NCBI GenBank assembly: GCA_017743475.1
Contig: JAGHYV010000024.1
Coordinates: forward strand, 1-55,835
DNA: 55,835 nt
Source of the DNA: Roseiflexus sp.
Lineage (GTDB): Bacteria > Chloroflexota > Chloroflexia > Chloroflexales > Roseiflexaceae
Reading direction: 5' to 3'
Both the position numbers and the translations under genes were made by a program. Below are positions 8,902 through 19,080 of this stretch, one piece after another (the stretch's first letter is position 1; each line of letters opens with the position of its first letter). Below the pieces are notes generated by a model, which saw only the letters and a list, made by a program, of their open reading frames with translations, searched no databases and was not told the DNA's origin.

Positions 8902-9120
8902 ACAACAACCAGTCACTCAGCAGATATGTGTGAAACTGCGGGCAGCGCAATCTCAGGCGCCTTTGCACCATTTGCCAGGCATTATAGCTACTGGCAATGC
9001 ATGCCAGAACAACCTGGCTGCGTGCCATCCTATTCCCATCGATGACCACGCTCTCGATCACAGCAATGCGAATCTTCATCGTATGGGGTTGCATCATACG
9101 AAGAAACCCCGTGAACGCTG

Positions 9121-9149
9121 TTGACGATCCCTATCCCTTCGTGTACAAT
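9121..9149 (+). promoter_or_regulatory. Sigma70-type promoter of the V4R gene
   Basis: TTGACG at 9121-9126, a 17-base spacer and TACAAT at 9144-9149, with the ATG at 9221. Transcription would start near 9156. The rest of 8902-9120 shows no gene. Confidence 0.75.
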
Positions 9150-9220
9150 GGTGCAAGCCATTGAAGTGATGGCAAGCGTTAACCAATCCTTTACTCCTGA
9201 GACCCGTAAGGAGCCGGGCA

Positions 9221-9868
9221 ATGCCTGAAGAGCGTGGCAGCGCAGATGAACTTGAGGTGCGATACTACCCCAACCTTATCGGCCGCTTGTATCTCATCAG
9301 CCTCGAGGACGTCATGGGTAGAAATGGCGTCAATGCGCTGTTGAATCTGGCCGGAACCCGGCATCTGGTCAATAATTATCCGCCGAACAATCTCAAGCGA
9401 GAATTTCCGTTCTCGGATTTGTCGGCGATCTCCAAAGCCACGGAGACGATGTATGGGCCACGCGGCGCCCGTGGCATGGAGTTGCGTGCCGGGCGCTATG
9501 CATTCAACCTGGGGCTGAAAGAGTTCGGTCCGCTCCTCGGTATGGCTGACCTTGCGCTGAAGCTTATGCCGATGACGATGAAGATGAAGATCGTCCTCAA
9601 TGCGACAGCGCAAACCTTTGACCGCTTCAGTGATCAACCGTCGCATGTCGAGGAGCGTAAAGGGCAATTTCTCTACATCATTGAAAAATGTCCAATCTGC
9701 TGGGGGCGCAAAGCAGATCGCCCAGTCGGGTACCTGGCGCAGGGCATCCTTGAAGAAGCGCTAACCTGGGTGACAGGTGGACATTCGTTCCGTATCGAAC
9801 AGACCGAGTGCCAGGGCATGGGATGTGAACGCTGCATCTTTGCAATTGACAAAGATCCCATTGACTGA
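9221..9868 (+). CDS. V4R (4-vinyl reductase) domain protein
   Basis: A 215-residue protein in which almost the whole length is a V4R domain: LVNNYPPNNL and ATETMYGPRGARGMELRAGR in the first half, then KCPICWGR near residue 148 and TECQGMGCERCIFAIDK at the C-terminus. Paired cysteines of this kind can bind metal or cofactor in V4R proteins. The domain is known from BchJ-related proteins and as the ligand-sensing part of XylR/DmpR regulators, so free-standing copies may bind small hydrophobic ligands. AAGGAG sits 7 bases before the ATG, downstream of a clear promoter. It precedes a signalling cluster on the same strand, with 337 bases between. A direct vinyl-reductase role is not shown. Confidence 0.82.
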   Translation: MPEERGSADELEVRYYPNLIGRLYLISLEDVMGRNGVNALLNLAGTRHLVNNYPPNNLKREFPFSDLSAISKATETMYGPRGARGMELRAGRYAFNLGLKEFGPLLGMADLALKLMPMTMKMKIVLNATAQTFDRFSDQPSHVEERKGQFLYIIEKCPICWGRKADRPVGYLAQGILEEALTWVTGGHSFRIEQTECQGMGCERCIFAIDKDPID

Positions 9869-10106
9869 CTGTATCCTGGCAGAAGACTCGTAGCGTTTTT
9901 CGGAGGTGTGGCGTCTTGTGCAACAGAATGGGACGGGCACGCTCCGAACAATCTGAGGAACACACGGTGCGGTTGATCGGCCATATTGTGTCGTATCTTC
10001 CACAGCGTGCGTTTTATATGATTCCCCGTCCTACGCACGACTAACGCTCGGTTTTGATTCGTTTCCACGACTTCCCAGCGCGTAATTCGACTGTAATCTC
10101 ATGCCC

Positions 10107-10136
10107 TTGAAGGGATGCTTCCCTATTCTGTATAGT
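10107..10136 (+). promoter_or_regulatory. Promoter upstream of the beta-helix protein and signalling cluster
   Basis: TTGAAG at 10107-10112, an 18-base spacer and TATAGT at 10131-10136, about 70 bases before the ATG at 10206. The rest of the 9869-10205 gap holds no recognisable gene. Confidence 0.6.
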
Positions 10137-10205
10137 ACAGGGCAAAGACTGGAAGGAGGCTCGTCCACCCATAATCTCCGGCTATCGTAGCGGGGAGTCA
10201 CATTT

Positions 10206-11603
10206 ATGAAACGCATTGTTATCCGTGAGCGCACGCTCATCCCCCCGTTCGGCGAGCCGGCGCGTGACCTGCGAGTGCTGAATAAGCCGCTCTGGGTGCT
10301 GCAACGCGACCTGCTCGCGCCCTACTGCCGTGGCGCGCTGGAAGTCGATTCGCTTGAAGAGATTCCACCCAGCAATGAAGAATTGCTTGTCTATCGCGAC
10401 AATCTGTTTTTTAACGAATACCTGATTGCTGCATTCATCCGCACAGCGCGCGCGTTGGGGCGTGCCTGCCGCATTGCGTTTGCGCGAGACGACGCTGCAA
10501 TCGTCACTCATGCATTGCACCTGCAAGAGGGTATTCGCCTTGACGAGCGTCAAGGCGTTTATGTCGCCGATATGTTCTACTTCCCGCGTGGGCCCGAAGC
10601 CGATCCAGAGCCACTGGTGATCGATACGCTCCCACGTGAGATGGGATACTATCATATTCCCAGTTACATGGCGCGGCACGGAGACCTAGTGTTTCAGGTA
10701 CCAATGCGTGCGTTTCTGTCAATCGAGAACTGGGTGCATCTCTTCATGGCAAACTCGCCATTCGGCGTTTTCTCATGGGGACGTATCCACGAGCAATTGG
10801 TCGAGGAAAGCTGGAAGGAAAAGATCGCCGTGTCGCTAACAACGCTCGCAGACCGTCTCAATCCCTTTGCACCGCCCTGGCGCAACCATTTTCTGTCGTG
10901 TTCGCGCCTGGTGAAAGTTGGCAAGAACTGCTCGATTGACCCAACGGCAATCATTCATGGACCGACTGTAATTGGCAACAATGTCTACATTGGCGCCGGC
11001 GTGGTTATTACGAATAGTCTGATCGGCGATAATGTCAACATCATGCAGGGATCGCAGGTGATGTTGAGCGTAGTGAGCGACCGCTGCTACCTGCCGTTCA
11101 ACGCTGGTTTGTTCATGACCACGCTGATGGAGAATTCGATGGTTGCCCAACTCAGCTGCCTGCAACTGTGCGTGGTAGGAAGGAATACGTTTATCGGCGC
11201 TGGCAATATCTTTACTGACTTCCATTTGTTGAATCGCCCCATCCGCACATTCCATCGCTGGAAAGGCGCTGAGAAACCGGAACTGGTCGAGGTCGGACTG
11301 CCAGTGCTGGGGTCGGCAGTTGGGCATAATGTCAAAATCGGCAGCGGCTTTGTCGTTTACCCCGCACGTATGATAGAATCCAATACTGTGCTGCTCTACT
11401 CAGCGCCGGACACCGCCATTGGGCACAATGTCGTGCATCTTGCAGGAGATGATGACGATGTGGACGAGAATGGTGAGCCGCGTCGCACCGTTTATCGCTG
11501 GCCCCACCGTTACGATCTTGCGAACCTGAACGGCGATGATAAGCCGCACGGTCCAATGCTGGTATCTATGTCATTTGCGCCACCCGTTCCTGCGCGACGC
11601 TAG
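10206..11603 (+). CDS. GlmU-like protein with left-handed beta-helix (hexapeptide repeats)
   Basis: A 465-residue protein. The first 220 residues resemble a degenerate nucleotidyltransferase-like domain without a visible GxGTRM signature loop. From about residue 235 come hexapeptide repeats (VGKNCSIDPTAIIHGPTVIG, VYIGAGVVITNSLIGDNVNI, FIGAGNIF, VKIGSGFVVYPARM) that form a left-handed beta-helix. The C-terminus is acidic then basic. Related GlmU-like proteins are acyl- or nucleotidyltransferases acting on sugars, but the missing N-terminal signature argues against a normal pyrophosphorylase here. GGGGAG is 9 bases before the start. It is followed after 11 bases by a response regulator, so it is probably in the same operon. 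Confidence 0.65.
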   Translation: MKRIVIRERTLIPPFGEPARDLRVLNKPLWVLQRDLLAPYCRGALEVDSLEEIPPSNEELLVYRDNLFFNEYLIAAFIRTARALGRACRIAFARDDAAIVTHALHLQEGIRLDERQGVYVADMFYFPRGPEADPEPLVIDTLPREMGYYHIPSYMARHGDLVFQVPMRAFLSIENWVHLFMANSPFGVFSWGRIHEQLVEESWKEKIAVSLTTLADRLNPFAPPWRNHFLSCSRLVKVGKNCSIDPTAIIHGPTVIGNNVYIGAGVVITNSLIGDNVNIMQGSQVMLSVVSDRCYLPFNAGLFMTTLMENSMVAQLSCLQLCVVGRNTFIGAGNIFTDFHLLNRPIRTFHRWKGAEKPELVEVGLPVLGSAVGHNVKIGSGFVVYPARMIESNTVLLYSAPDTAIGHNVVHLAGDDDDVDENGEPRRTVYRWPHRYDLANLNGDDKPHGPMLVSMSFAPPVPARR

Positions 11604-11614
11604 GAGGCTATTCC

Positions 11615-12559
11615 GTGAGCAAAGAAAAAATCCTGGTCGTCGAAGATGCCCCCGACATCTCCAGTCTGTTGAAGATCTACTTTACGTCGCAGGGGTATGA
11701 AGTGATGACCGCGCTTCGTGGTCAGACCGCGCTCGAAATCTGCCGTAAAACGCCGCCCAATCTTGCGCTGCTCGATGTCAATCTGCCCGATATGGAAGGG
11801 TATGAGATTGGCAAGGCGCTCCGCCAGAGTGCACGAACGCGCCATATTCCTATTATCTTTTTGACTGCCCGCGGCGAGAAGCAGGATCGCCTCAAAGGGC
11901 TTGGCGAAGTTCAGGCGGAGTACTATATCGTCAAACCCTTCGATATCGAAGAGGTGCACACGATTGTCAAGGGCGCCCTCGACCGCGCGCGTCAGAAGAA
12001 CCTGACCCATCCAGTGACCAACCTACCGACTGCCGAGTTGATCAATGAGCAGTACCGCGCCCTGCTAGCAACCAGCGGGTGGGCGCTGGCAATGGTGCAT
12101 ATCAACGGCTTCGAAGCGTTCACGCAATCATACGGTGCAATGGTGGGCGAAGAGGTGATGAAATTCACTGCCCTGCTGATCAGTGAGGCGATCAATGAAT
12201 TGGGGCATCCCGAAGATTTTGCCGGGCAGATGATTGTCGGTCCATCGTTTGTTATCACATCGACGCCTGATACTATTCAGGCTATCTGTCAGCGCCTGTG
12301 CGATCGGTTCGATGCGGATATTGGGTTGCACTACGATTACAAGGATCGTCGCAATGGATACATCACAATCCAGGGAGAGGATGGCAGCGTGCGTCAGTTG
12401 CCGTTGATGTCGCTCTCGATTGGCATCCTGACCAGCGATGATGGTCCATTCTATGACATCCGCGAACTCAGCGAGAGCGTTGAGGAAGTCCGGCAGCGCG
12501 CTCTTGCCGAAGCGCGCGAGCAGGGGCGCAAAAGCCATATGAGCATTGGACGGGCGTGA
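11615..12559 (+). CDS. Response regulator with degenerate GGDEF-like output domain
   Basis: A 314-residue protein. Residues 1-125 are a receiver domain: acidic pair ED at 10-11, phospho-acceptor Asp54 in LALLDVNLPD, Thr in FLTARG and Lys in IVKPFD. Residues about 130-314 align in layout with a GGDEF domain (NLPTAELINEQYRALL, GFEAFTQSYG), but where GG(D/E)EF should be the sequence reads MVGEEVMKF, so diguanylate cyclase activity is unlikely. It may bind nucleotide or act as a scaffold. Translation starts at GTG 11615 behind TAGGAGG, whose TAG is the stop of the previous gene. The giant histidine kinase begins 63 bases downstream and is the obvious partner. Confidence 0.85.
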   Translation: MSKEKILVVEDAPDISSLLKIYFTSQGYEVMTALRGQTALEICRKTPPNLALLDVNLPDMEGYEIGKALRQSARTRHIPIIFLTARGEKQDRLKGLGEVQAEYYIVKPFDIEEVHTIVKGALDRARQKNLTHPVTNLPTAELINEQYRALLATSGWALAMVHINGFEAFTQSYGAMVGEEVMKFTALLISEAINELGHPEDFAGQMIVGPSFVITSTPDTIQAICQRLCDRFDADIGLHYDYKDRRNGYITIQGEDGSVRQLPLMSLSIGILTSDDGPFYDIRELSESVEEVRQRALAEAREQGRKSHMSIGRA

Positions 12560-12622
12560 GAGATCATCGGCGCAGGCGAATAAGAATCGTACTGTCGCCA
12601 GGAGTGCAACGGGTCCCCATCA

Positions 12623-15600
12623 ATGGACGCCACAACTGTTACGTCACCGCAGGTCCGCGCATGGGAGATTCTAACAGGGTTGGCGGAATATGGCCGATCT
12701 GGATGTGGCAGTGCGCAGGACATGGTTCAACGAATTACCGAACTGGCGCAGGATCATTTACCCTGCCCATGGGGCGTTATTGCAGTGCAATTCACCGGAG
12801 TGACGGCAAGCGCCGGTTGGGGGATCAGCCCAGAGCAGCAGCAGCGCCTGATCGAGCGCACGGTTCCAATTCCTGACCAGACGATTGAGCTGCCGCTCTA
12901 TCATCGTGATGAACCGGTTGGCTTCCTCTGGCTCGGCATGCCCGCAGCCCACCACGAACAGCTTGCGCCAGGATTTCTCACGACACTGCGCCATCAGATC
13001 GAACTCCTGATCACGCTGCTGCACCGCAATACGGCGTCGTCTGCTGTGCATCTGGACGGATCGCGCGAATGCCCGCCTTTCGATCCAATTGAGACCCTGC
13101 GTGCATTCAGTCTTCACTTGAGTTCCGGTCTCGCATCCGATGACCTTCCAACTGTAGTGGTCGAGTGGGCACAGCAACTCGTGCCCTGCACTGCCGCAGC
13201 GATCACCAGGATGGACTCTGAAACAGGACGCATCACGCGGGCAGCTGCGGTCGGCGCCACTTTTGCAACACTGGTGCATCCGTTCAACGACCATCAGACG
13301 TTGAGTGAGTGGGTCGCGCAGCATCGACGTGCGCTCCGTCTTGACGATATGCGCTCCGCCACCTTCACCGATGGACGCGCAATCGGGGCGTATCTGGCGC
13401 TGCCATTGCAGGCAGGCGACCAGGTCTTTGGCGTTCTCGAACTGGTGGATGTGCAACCAGGACGCTTCAGCGAACAGGAGGAGCGCCTGTTGACCATCCT
13501 CGCAGCGCAGGCGGCGCAGGCGCTTGCCAGTGCGCAACGGTATGCGGCGGACGATGAACATCTTCAGACGCGCCTGGTGCAACTGCGGTCGCTGCAACGC
13601 ATCAGTCGTGAATTGACATCGACGCTCTATCTCCACAACATCCTCGATTTTGCGCTGAAAGAGGCGCTGCGCGCCACCCGCGCCACCCATGGATACGTTG
13701 CACTGCGCGGTTATACGGTGGAGCGTGAAGCATTCGAGATGGAGCAGTCCGATGCGATTAGCGTCGCCATTACCCCGCAAACCTACATTGCGCTGCGATC
13801 GGTCGGCGAAAACGGACCAGTGCGCCTGATCGTCGCCGGAGGGTACAACATTGAAGAGGAAGGGCGACTCATCAATGTTGTACTCGATGGTGAACGAACC
13901 ATTGCAGAATATGTGATCGTCAGCGGCGAAGCGCGGGTCATCGATCATTTGGCGCACGATGATCGTCCGGCGCTGATCGGACCGTTCCCCCTGTCAACAC
14001 TGGCAGTGCCGATCTACTACGAAGAGCAGGTGGTCGGTGTCATTAACCTACATAGCACGCGCGCGCACGCTTTCGACCGCGATGCCCTCGATTTTATGCG
14101 CGCAGTTGCCGATCAGATCGCACTCGCCATTGGCAACGAAGAGCGATACTATGAACAGCGTCGCCAGCGCGACCTGCTTGCTCAACGCGCTACAACTCTC
14201 AACGAGGTGCTGCGCATCGGTCAGGAGATGCGCGCTGATCGTTCCCTCAACGATGTGCTGGAACAGATTGCATTCAGCGTCGCCGAAACTGCGCGTTACC
14301 GCACAGTCGCGTTCTACCTGATCAACAACGATGACCGAACAACGGCATCGCTGGTTGCTGCTGCCGGGTTGCCGTTGACCGAGATCGAGCGTCTCCGCCT
14401 GCATCGTTTGCCAATGTCCTTGATTGAGCAATTGCTCGATCCGCAGTTTCGTGTCGGACGAAGTTTCTTCGTGCCAGGTTGGCGTATGCGTGAACTGATC
14501 GATGAAGCTGATCGGCACTTGCTGCCAACCCTCGAAACTGATGAAGCACGAACGCCGGATGAATGGCAGGCGAACGATCTTCTGATCATCCCCCTCTATC
14601 GCAGTCAATCGCGTCTGGTCGGGATGATGGTGGTGGACGAGCCGTATGACCGTCATACCCCAACGCCGCGTTCAGTCGAAACGCTCGAAATCTTTGCCGA
14701 TCAGGCGTCGATAGCCATCGAAAATGCCATGCTCCTGTGCGAAGCCCGATCGCAGGCGGAACAGATGGCGTCGCTCTACCGCGCCAGTGCAGCAATGGTC
14801 TCGTCGCTTGACCTTGATGATCTGCTCGAACGGATCTACGCCGAGATCATCGCGCACGTCGGCGTTCCGTCGTTCTGCTTCGTTGCATCGTACAACCAGT
14901 CTCGCGATGAACTCCGCTTCGAGATGTTCAAGCGTGAACGCGAGACGGCAACGCACCTGCACAAACGCACCCTGCCACGGAGTGGACTCAGCGGATGGGT
15001 AATTGAGCATGGCGAAATGCTCTACATCAAGGACTACCTGGAAGAGCAGGATCGCCTGCCAGCGTCGCCAGTCAATCTGGGAGAACCGATCCGCTCGTGG
15101 GTCGGTATCCCGTTGATGCGTCAAAACCAGCCGATCGGCGTCCTTTCGGTGCAGAGTTTTGAGCCGTATGCTTTCAGCGAACGCGATGTGAAGTGGTTGT
15201 CGACCATCGCAAACCAGCTTGCTGTTGCGCTATCGAACGCCCAACTCTTCGCAGAACGCGGACAACGCATCAATGAATTGAACCTCATCAATCAAGTCGG
15301 GCATATTACCAGTTCGACGCTTGATATCGAGCGGATGTTCACCGGGGTCTACGAAGCGCTTGCTGGTTTCCTCCCGATTGACATCTTTGCTGTGTGCCTC
15401 TATGAAGCGGAGCGCAATATTATCGGTAATGCGTTCATTGTTGCTGGCAACGAGCGTTCCTACCGCTACATCGGTCGCGCTCCGTCACCGGAAAGTCTGC
15501 TCAGCCGCGTTATCGCGGCGCAGCAATCAGTGCGTCTGGAGGATATGTCCCTGGCGTCAGTTGAGGTCTGCCTGGACTTCATTCATCTCATTGACCCCGG

Positions 15601-18600
15601 ACAAACCCCGGCATCGTGCGTCGGCGTGCCGCTGGTAGCGGGTGACAAGGAAGTTGTCGGGGTGCTGACATTACAGAGTTCGACGCCACGTGCCTACGGC
15701 GACCGCGAACTCGCTTTCCTGAACACAGTCGCCGTGCAGGTGGCGCTTGGCGTGCAGAACATCCGTCTGTTTACCGAATCACGCGACAGCGCAACTGCGC
15801 TGCAACGTAAAGTCAGCGAACTATCGACGCTGCTGCGCACGGCGCAGGTGCTCAGTTCTTCGCTCAAGCCAGAAGACGTGCTGCAATCGCTGATGGCAAT
15901 TGTCGCCGATCAATTGCGCGTCGATACAGTAGCGCTCTGGAAGATCGACGCTGATGGGTTCCTTACCCCGGCTGCCATGCAGGGCATTCCGTCGGATATG
16001 GCGCGGATTCTGCGCGTCCCACTGGGCAGGGGATTAACCGGGCGTGTTGCTGCCAGCAGCCAACCGCTGGTGGTAGCAAATGTAGAAGTAGACGGCACAT
16101 CGCTCTACCCGGATTTCAATCGTGAGCACCGGTACACATCGTTTATGGGCGTGCCAGTTGTGTACCGCGAGCAGACAATCGGCGTGCTCAGCGTCATGAC
16201 TGTTCAGGAGCGCGAGTTCGGCGCTGATGAAGTGGCGTTGCTTGCAGGCATCGCCGACCAGGCAGCGATTGCACTGGAGAATGCACGCCTCTTCGCTGAA
16301 CGCGAGCGGCGCATCGCGGAACTGACTACACTGAACCGTATCAGTCAGGCGATCAACGTATCGCTCAGCACCGAAGAAATCCTCGAAGCGCTCCATCGCG
16401 GCATGAGCGAGGTGCTCGATACGTCGCAATCTTTCATTGCCCTGTACGACGCAAAGACACGACGCCTGACGTTCCCGCTGGTCTATGAGCACGGTCGCCG
16501 TGCGCCTGACCGGGAAAAAGAAGTTATTGTGATCGACGAGTTGGCAGGTGGATTGACGCCAACAGTCATTCTCGAGCGCCGACCGCTCCTGCTGCGCACG
16601 CAACAGGAAGTCGAAGCCGTTGCTCTCCTTCCCCACAACTGCAATAATCCGCCGATTTGCTCTTGGCTTGGCGTGCCGATCATTCAAGGCGACGAGATCT
16701 TCGGCGTACTGAATGTGCAGAGTTATGAGCCAGGCAAGTTCGACCAGGATGCACAGCGCTTCCTGGTTACTGTTGCCAATCAGGCAGCGATCGCGTTGAG
16801 CAACGTCCGTCTATTCCAGAGTGAACAGGAGCGCCGCCAGGTCGCCGATACGCTGCGCGAGGTTGCGAAAATACTGACTGGTACGCTGGCGCTCGATGAG
16901 ATTTTCGCGCTGATCCTCGATCAGCTGGCGCGGGTGGTTCCCTACGATACGGCATCGCTCATGCTGCGTGAAGGAGATATGCTGCGGATCGTGGCTGCAC
17001 GCGGCTTCGATGAGTCGATCCGGGAGCGCGTCGAACACCTGCAACTGCCGGTTGATGATGATCCTTCACTGGCGCAAGTAGTGCACACCCGCCGTCCGCT
17101 CGTCCTTTCCGATGCCCGTGATGCACCACCTTCCAGCGCTGATGATGGCACTGAACACATCCGCGGATGGATCGGCGCACCGCTGATCATCGGCGACGAA
17201 GTAATTGGAGTGCTTAACGTCGATAGTACCATCGTCGGCGCCTACGATGACGAGGATGCTCAAGTCGCATTCGCGCTGGCAAGTCAGGCAGCCCAGGCGA
17301 TCCACAATGCGCGCCTGTTTGCCGAAGTGCAGCGCGCAACTGCTGAACTCGAGCAACGAGTTCAGGAACGCACAGCAGAACTGAAGCAAGCCAATGAACG
17401 GGTTGCCGCCGAGCGCGACCGATTGCAGGCACTGCACACCATTACCCTGGAATTGACTGCCAGCCTTGACCTGCAAACCACGCTGAACCGCGCGCTGGAA
17501 CTGGCATCCAGGGCGGTCGGCGCCCAACGCGGTTCGATTATGCTCAAGGACCTCAAAAGCGGCAAACTCATTTGCCGTGCCGTTCTCAACACCGATGGTT
17601 CGGTCGAGGCGAAGAACTTCCCGGTCTCCTTTGAAAAAAATAAGGGACTCTCCGATTGGGTTATGCGTCATAAAGAGGCAGCCTGCATTGGCGATGTGCG
17701 CAAGGATGATCGCTGGTTACAGGAAGAAGGACGCGCTGAAGATGTACGTTCGGTCATTGCCGCCCCATTGATGGCGCAGGAGGATCCGATTGGCGTGCTG
17801 ATTGTGACCAGCGCAGAAGTCGATTTCTTTAATCAGGATCAGATGCAGTTGCTGACCACGATTGCCAACGAAGTGGCTATTTTCATTAACAACGCTACGC
17901 TCTACACCATCATCAATGAAATCGCCACCGAGCGCAGCGATCTCTTGTTGCAGCAGCGCGAGGAAAACAGTAAGAACCAGGCAATCCTGCAAAGCCTGGG
18001 TGAAGGCGTTATCGTAGTCGATGAAGAGCAAAAGATTGTGATTTACAATGCAGCGTCCGAGCAAATCTTAGGGATACCAGCAACATTCGTCGTTGATCAA
18101 CCGCTAACACGGATCACTGAATACCGCAACGGCAACGCAGTCGCTGAACGCGCGAAACGCATCTATGAGGGTTTGCAACAGGGATTGCGAGCGCTGACCG
18201 AAACGCCAAAAAACCATAATCGGGTGTTAGAACTTCCAGAGCCGACGCAGTCGATCATGCTGAATTTTGCACCCTGGGTCGGTCCACGCAACGCAATCTA
18301 CGGCAGCGTTATCGTCTTGCACGATATTACCCGCGAAGTTGAAGCCGACCGCGCTAAGCGCGATTTTATCTCCAGCGTTTCCCATGAATTGCGTACACCG
18401 CTTACCTCGATCAAGGGATACGTCGATCTAATGCTGCTCGGTGCCAACGGACCGCTCAACGAAGAGCAGAAGAAGTCGCTGGGCGTTGTTAAGAACAATG
18501 CCAACCGGTTGATGGACCTGATCAACGATATTCTGGAGATTGGTCGGATCGATAGCGATAAAATCCAGCTCACCTTTGAGAAGGTGGTCATTGGTGATAT

Positions 18601-19072
18601 TTTCCGGGATGTGGAGCAAACGTTGCGCGCCGAGATCAAACGAAAACGCCTGTCGTTCACTTTCGAGGTTGCCGCAGACACGCCGCCTGTTTTCGCAGAC
18701 AAGCGCCGTCTGACGCAGATCGTGCTGAATCTGGCGTCAAATGCGGTGAAATACACCTATCCCGAAGGGATCGTCAAACTGCGCGCTGGCTTGAACCCGG
18801 CGGGTCTGCTGCAGGTCGATGTTATTGATAATGGCGTCGGTATCTCACCGGAACAGCAGCAGCATTTGTTCCGCCGATTCTACCGCGCCGACAACCCGCT
18901 GCGCGACGAAGCTGGCGGCACGGGATTAGGGCTGTCGATCGCCAAATCATTCGTCGAACTGCATGGCGGCCAGATGTGGGTCGAAAGCGATCTTGGTAAA
19001 GGAAGCACATTCAGTTTCATCATCCCGCTGAGACCATCCACGTCAGAAGCATCATCGGGGATGCCAGAGTAA
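12623..19072 (+). CDS. Giant soluble sensor histidine kinase: nine GAF domains, PAS, HisKA, HATPase
   Basis: A 2149-residue protein with no transmembrane segment. After a divergent N-terminal region (1-150), nine GAF-like units can be counted at roughly 155-310, 325-520, 530-710, 720-885, 890-1060, 1070-1235, 1240-1410, 1415-1570 and 1606-1770, most ending in a helix of the type A(I/D)QAAIALENARLF. A coiled coil of the type RVQERTAELKQANERV (about 1577-1605) precedes the ninth. A PAS domain (GEGVIVVDEEQKIVIYNAAS) follows at about 1795-1900. The HisKA box VSHELRTP places the phosphorylated His at 1921, and the ATPase boxes are NLASNAVKY, DNGVGIS (2069-2075) and GGTGLGLSIAK. It presumably integrates several cytoplasmic signals and phosphorylates the preceding regulator. 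The ATG has only a distant AGGAG, so the start is moderately sure. Confidence 0.93.
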   Translation: MDATTVTSPQVRAWEILTGLAEYGRSGCGSAQDMVQRITELAQDHLPCPWGVIAVQFTGVTASAGWGISPEQQQRLIERTVPIPDQTIELPLYHRDEPVGFLWLGMPAAHHEQLAPGFLTTLRHQIELLITLLHRNTASSAVHLDGSRECPPFDPIETLRAFSLHLSSGLASDDLPTVVVEWAQQLVPCTAAAITRMDSETGRITRAAAVGATFATLVHPFNDHQTLSEWVAQHRRALRLDDMRSATFTDGRAIGAYLALPLQAGDQVFGVLELVDVQPGRFSEQEERLLTILAAQAAQALASAQRYAADDEHLQTRLVQLRSLQRISRELTSTLYLHNILDFALKEALRATRATHGYVALRGYTVEREAFEMEQSDAISVAITPQTYIALRSVGENGPVRLIVAGGYNIEEEGRLINVVLDGERTIAEYVIVSGEARVIDHLAHDDRPALIGPFPLSTLAVPIYYEEQVVGVINLHSTRAHAFDRDALDFMRAVADQIALAIGNEERYYEQRRQRDLLAQRATTLNEVLRIGQEMRADRSLNDVLEQIAFSVAETARYRTVAFYLINNDDRTTASLVAAAGLPLTEIERLRLHRLPMSLIEQLLDPQFRVGRSFFVPGWRMRELIDEADRHLLPTLETDEARTPDEWQANDLLIIPLYRSQSRLVGMMVVDEPYDRHTPTPRSVETLEIFADQASIAIENAMLLCEARSQAEQMASLYRASAAMVSSLDLDDLLERIYAEIIAHVGVPSFCFVASYNQSRDELRFEMFKRERETATHLHKRTLPRSGLSGWVIEHGEMLYIKDYLEEQDRLPASPVNLGEPIRSWVGIPLMRQNQPIGVLSVQSFEPYAFSERDVKWLSTIANQLAVALSNAQLFAERGQRINELNLINQVGHITSSTLDIERMFTGVYEALAGFLPIDIFAVCLYEAERNIIGNAFIVAGNERSYRYIGRAPSPESLLSRVIAAQQSVRLEDMSLASVEVCLDFIHLIDPGQTPASCVGVPLVAGDKEVVGVLTLQSSTPRAYGDRELAFLNTVAVQVALGVQNIRLFTESRDSATALQRKVSELSTLLRTAQVLSSSLKPEDVLQSLMAIVADQLRVDTVALWKIDADGFLTPAAMQGIPSDMARILRVPLGRGLTGRVAASSQPLVVANVEVDGTSLYPDFNREHRYTSFMGVPVVYREQTIGVLSVMTVQEREFGADEVALLAGIADQAAIALENARLFAERERRIAELTTLNRISQAINVSLSTEEILEALHRGMSEVLDTSQSFIALYDAKTRRLTFPLVYEHGRRAPDREKEVIVIDELAGGLTPTVILERRPLLLRTQQEVEAVALLPHNCNNPPICSWLGVPIIQGDEIFGVLNVQSYEPGKFDQDAQRFLVTVANQAAIALSNVRLFQSEQERRQVADTLREVAKILTGTLALDEIFALILDQLARVVPYDTASLMLREGDMLRIVAARGFDESIRERVEHLQLPVDDDPSLAQVVHTRRPLVLSDARDAPPSSADDGTEHIRGWIGAPLIIGDEVIGVLNVDSTIVGAYDDEDAQVAFALASQAAQAIHNARLFAEVQRATAELEQRVQERTAELKQANERVAAERDRLQALHTITLELTASLDLQTTLNRALELASRAVGAQRGSIMLKDLKSGKLICRAVLNTDGSVEAKNFPVSFEKNKGLSDWVMRHKEAACIGDVRKDDRWLQEEGRAEDVRSVIAAPLMAQEDPIGVLIVTSAEVDFFNQDQMQLLTTIANEVAIFINNATLYTIINEIATERSDLLLQQREENSKNQAILQSLGEGVIVVDEEQKIVIYNAASEQILGIPATFVVDQPLTRITEYRNGNAVAERAKRIYEGLQQGLRALTETPKNHNRVLELPEPTQSIMLNFAPWVGPRNAIYGSVIVLHDITREVEADRAKRDFISSVSHELRTPLTSIKGYVDLMLLGANGPLNEEQKKSLGVVKNNANRLMDLINDILEIGRIDSDKIQLTFEKVVIGDIFRDVEQTLRAEIKRKRLSFTFEVAADTPPVFADKRRLTQIVLNLASNAVKYTYPEGIVKLRAGLNPAGLLQVDVIDNGVGISPEQQQHLFRRFYRADNPLRDEAGGTGLGLSIAKSFVELHGGQMWVESDLGKGSTFSFIIPLRPSTSEASSGMPE

Positions 19073-19080
19073 AGTTGGTC

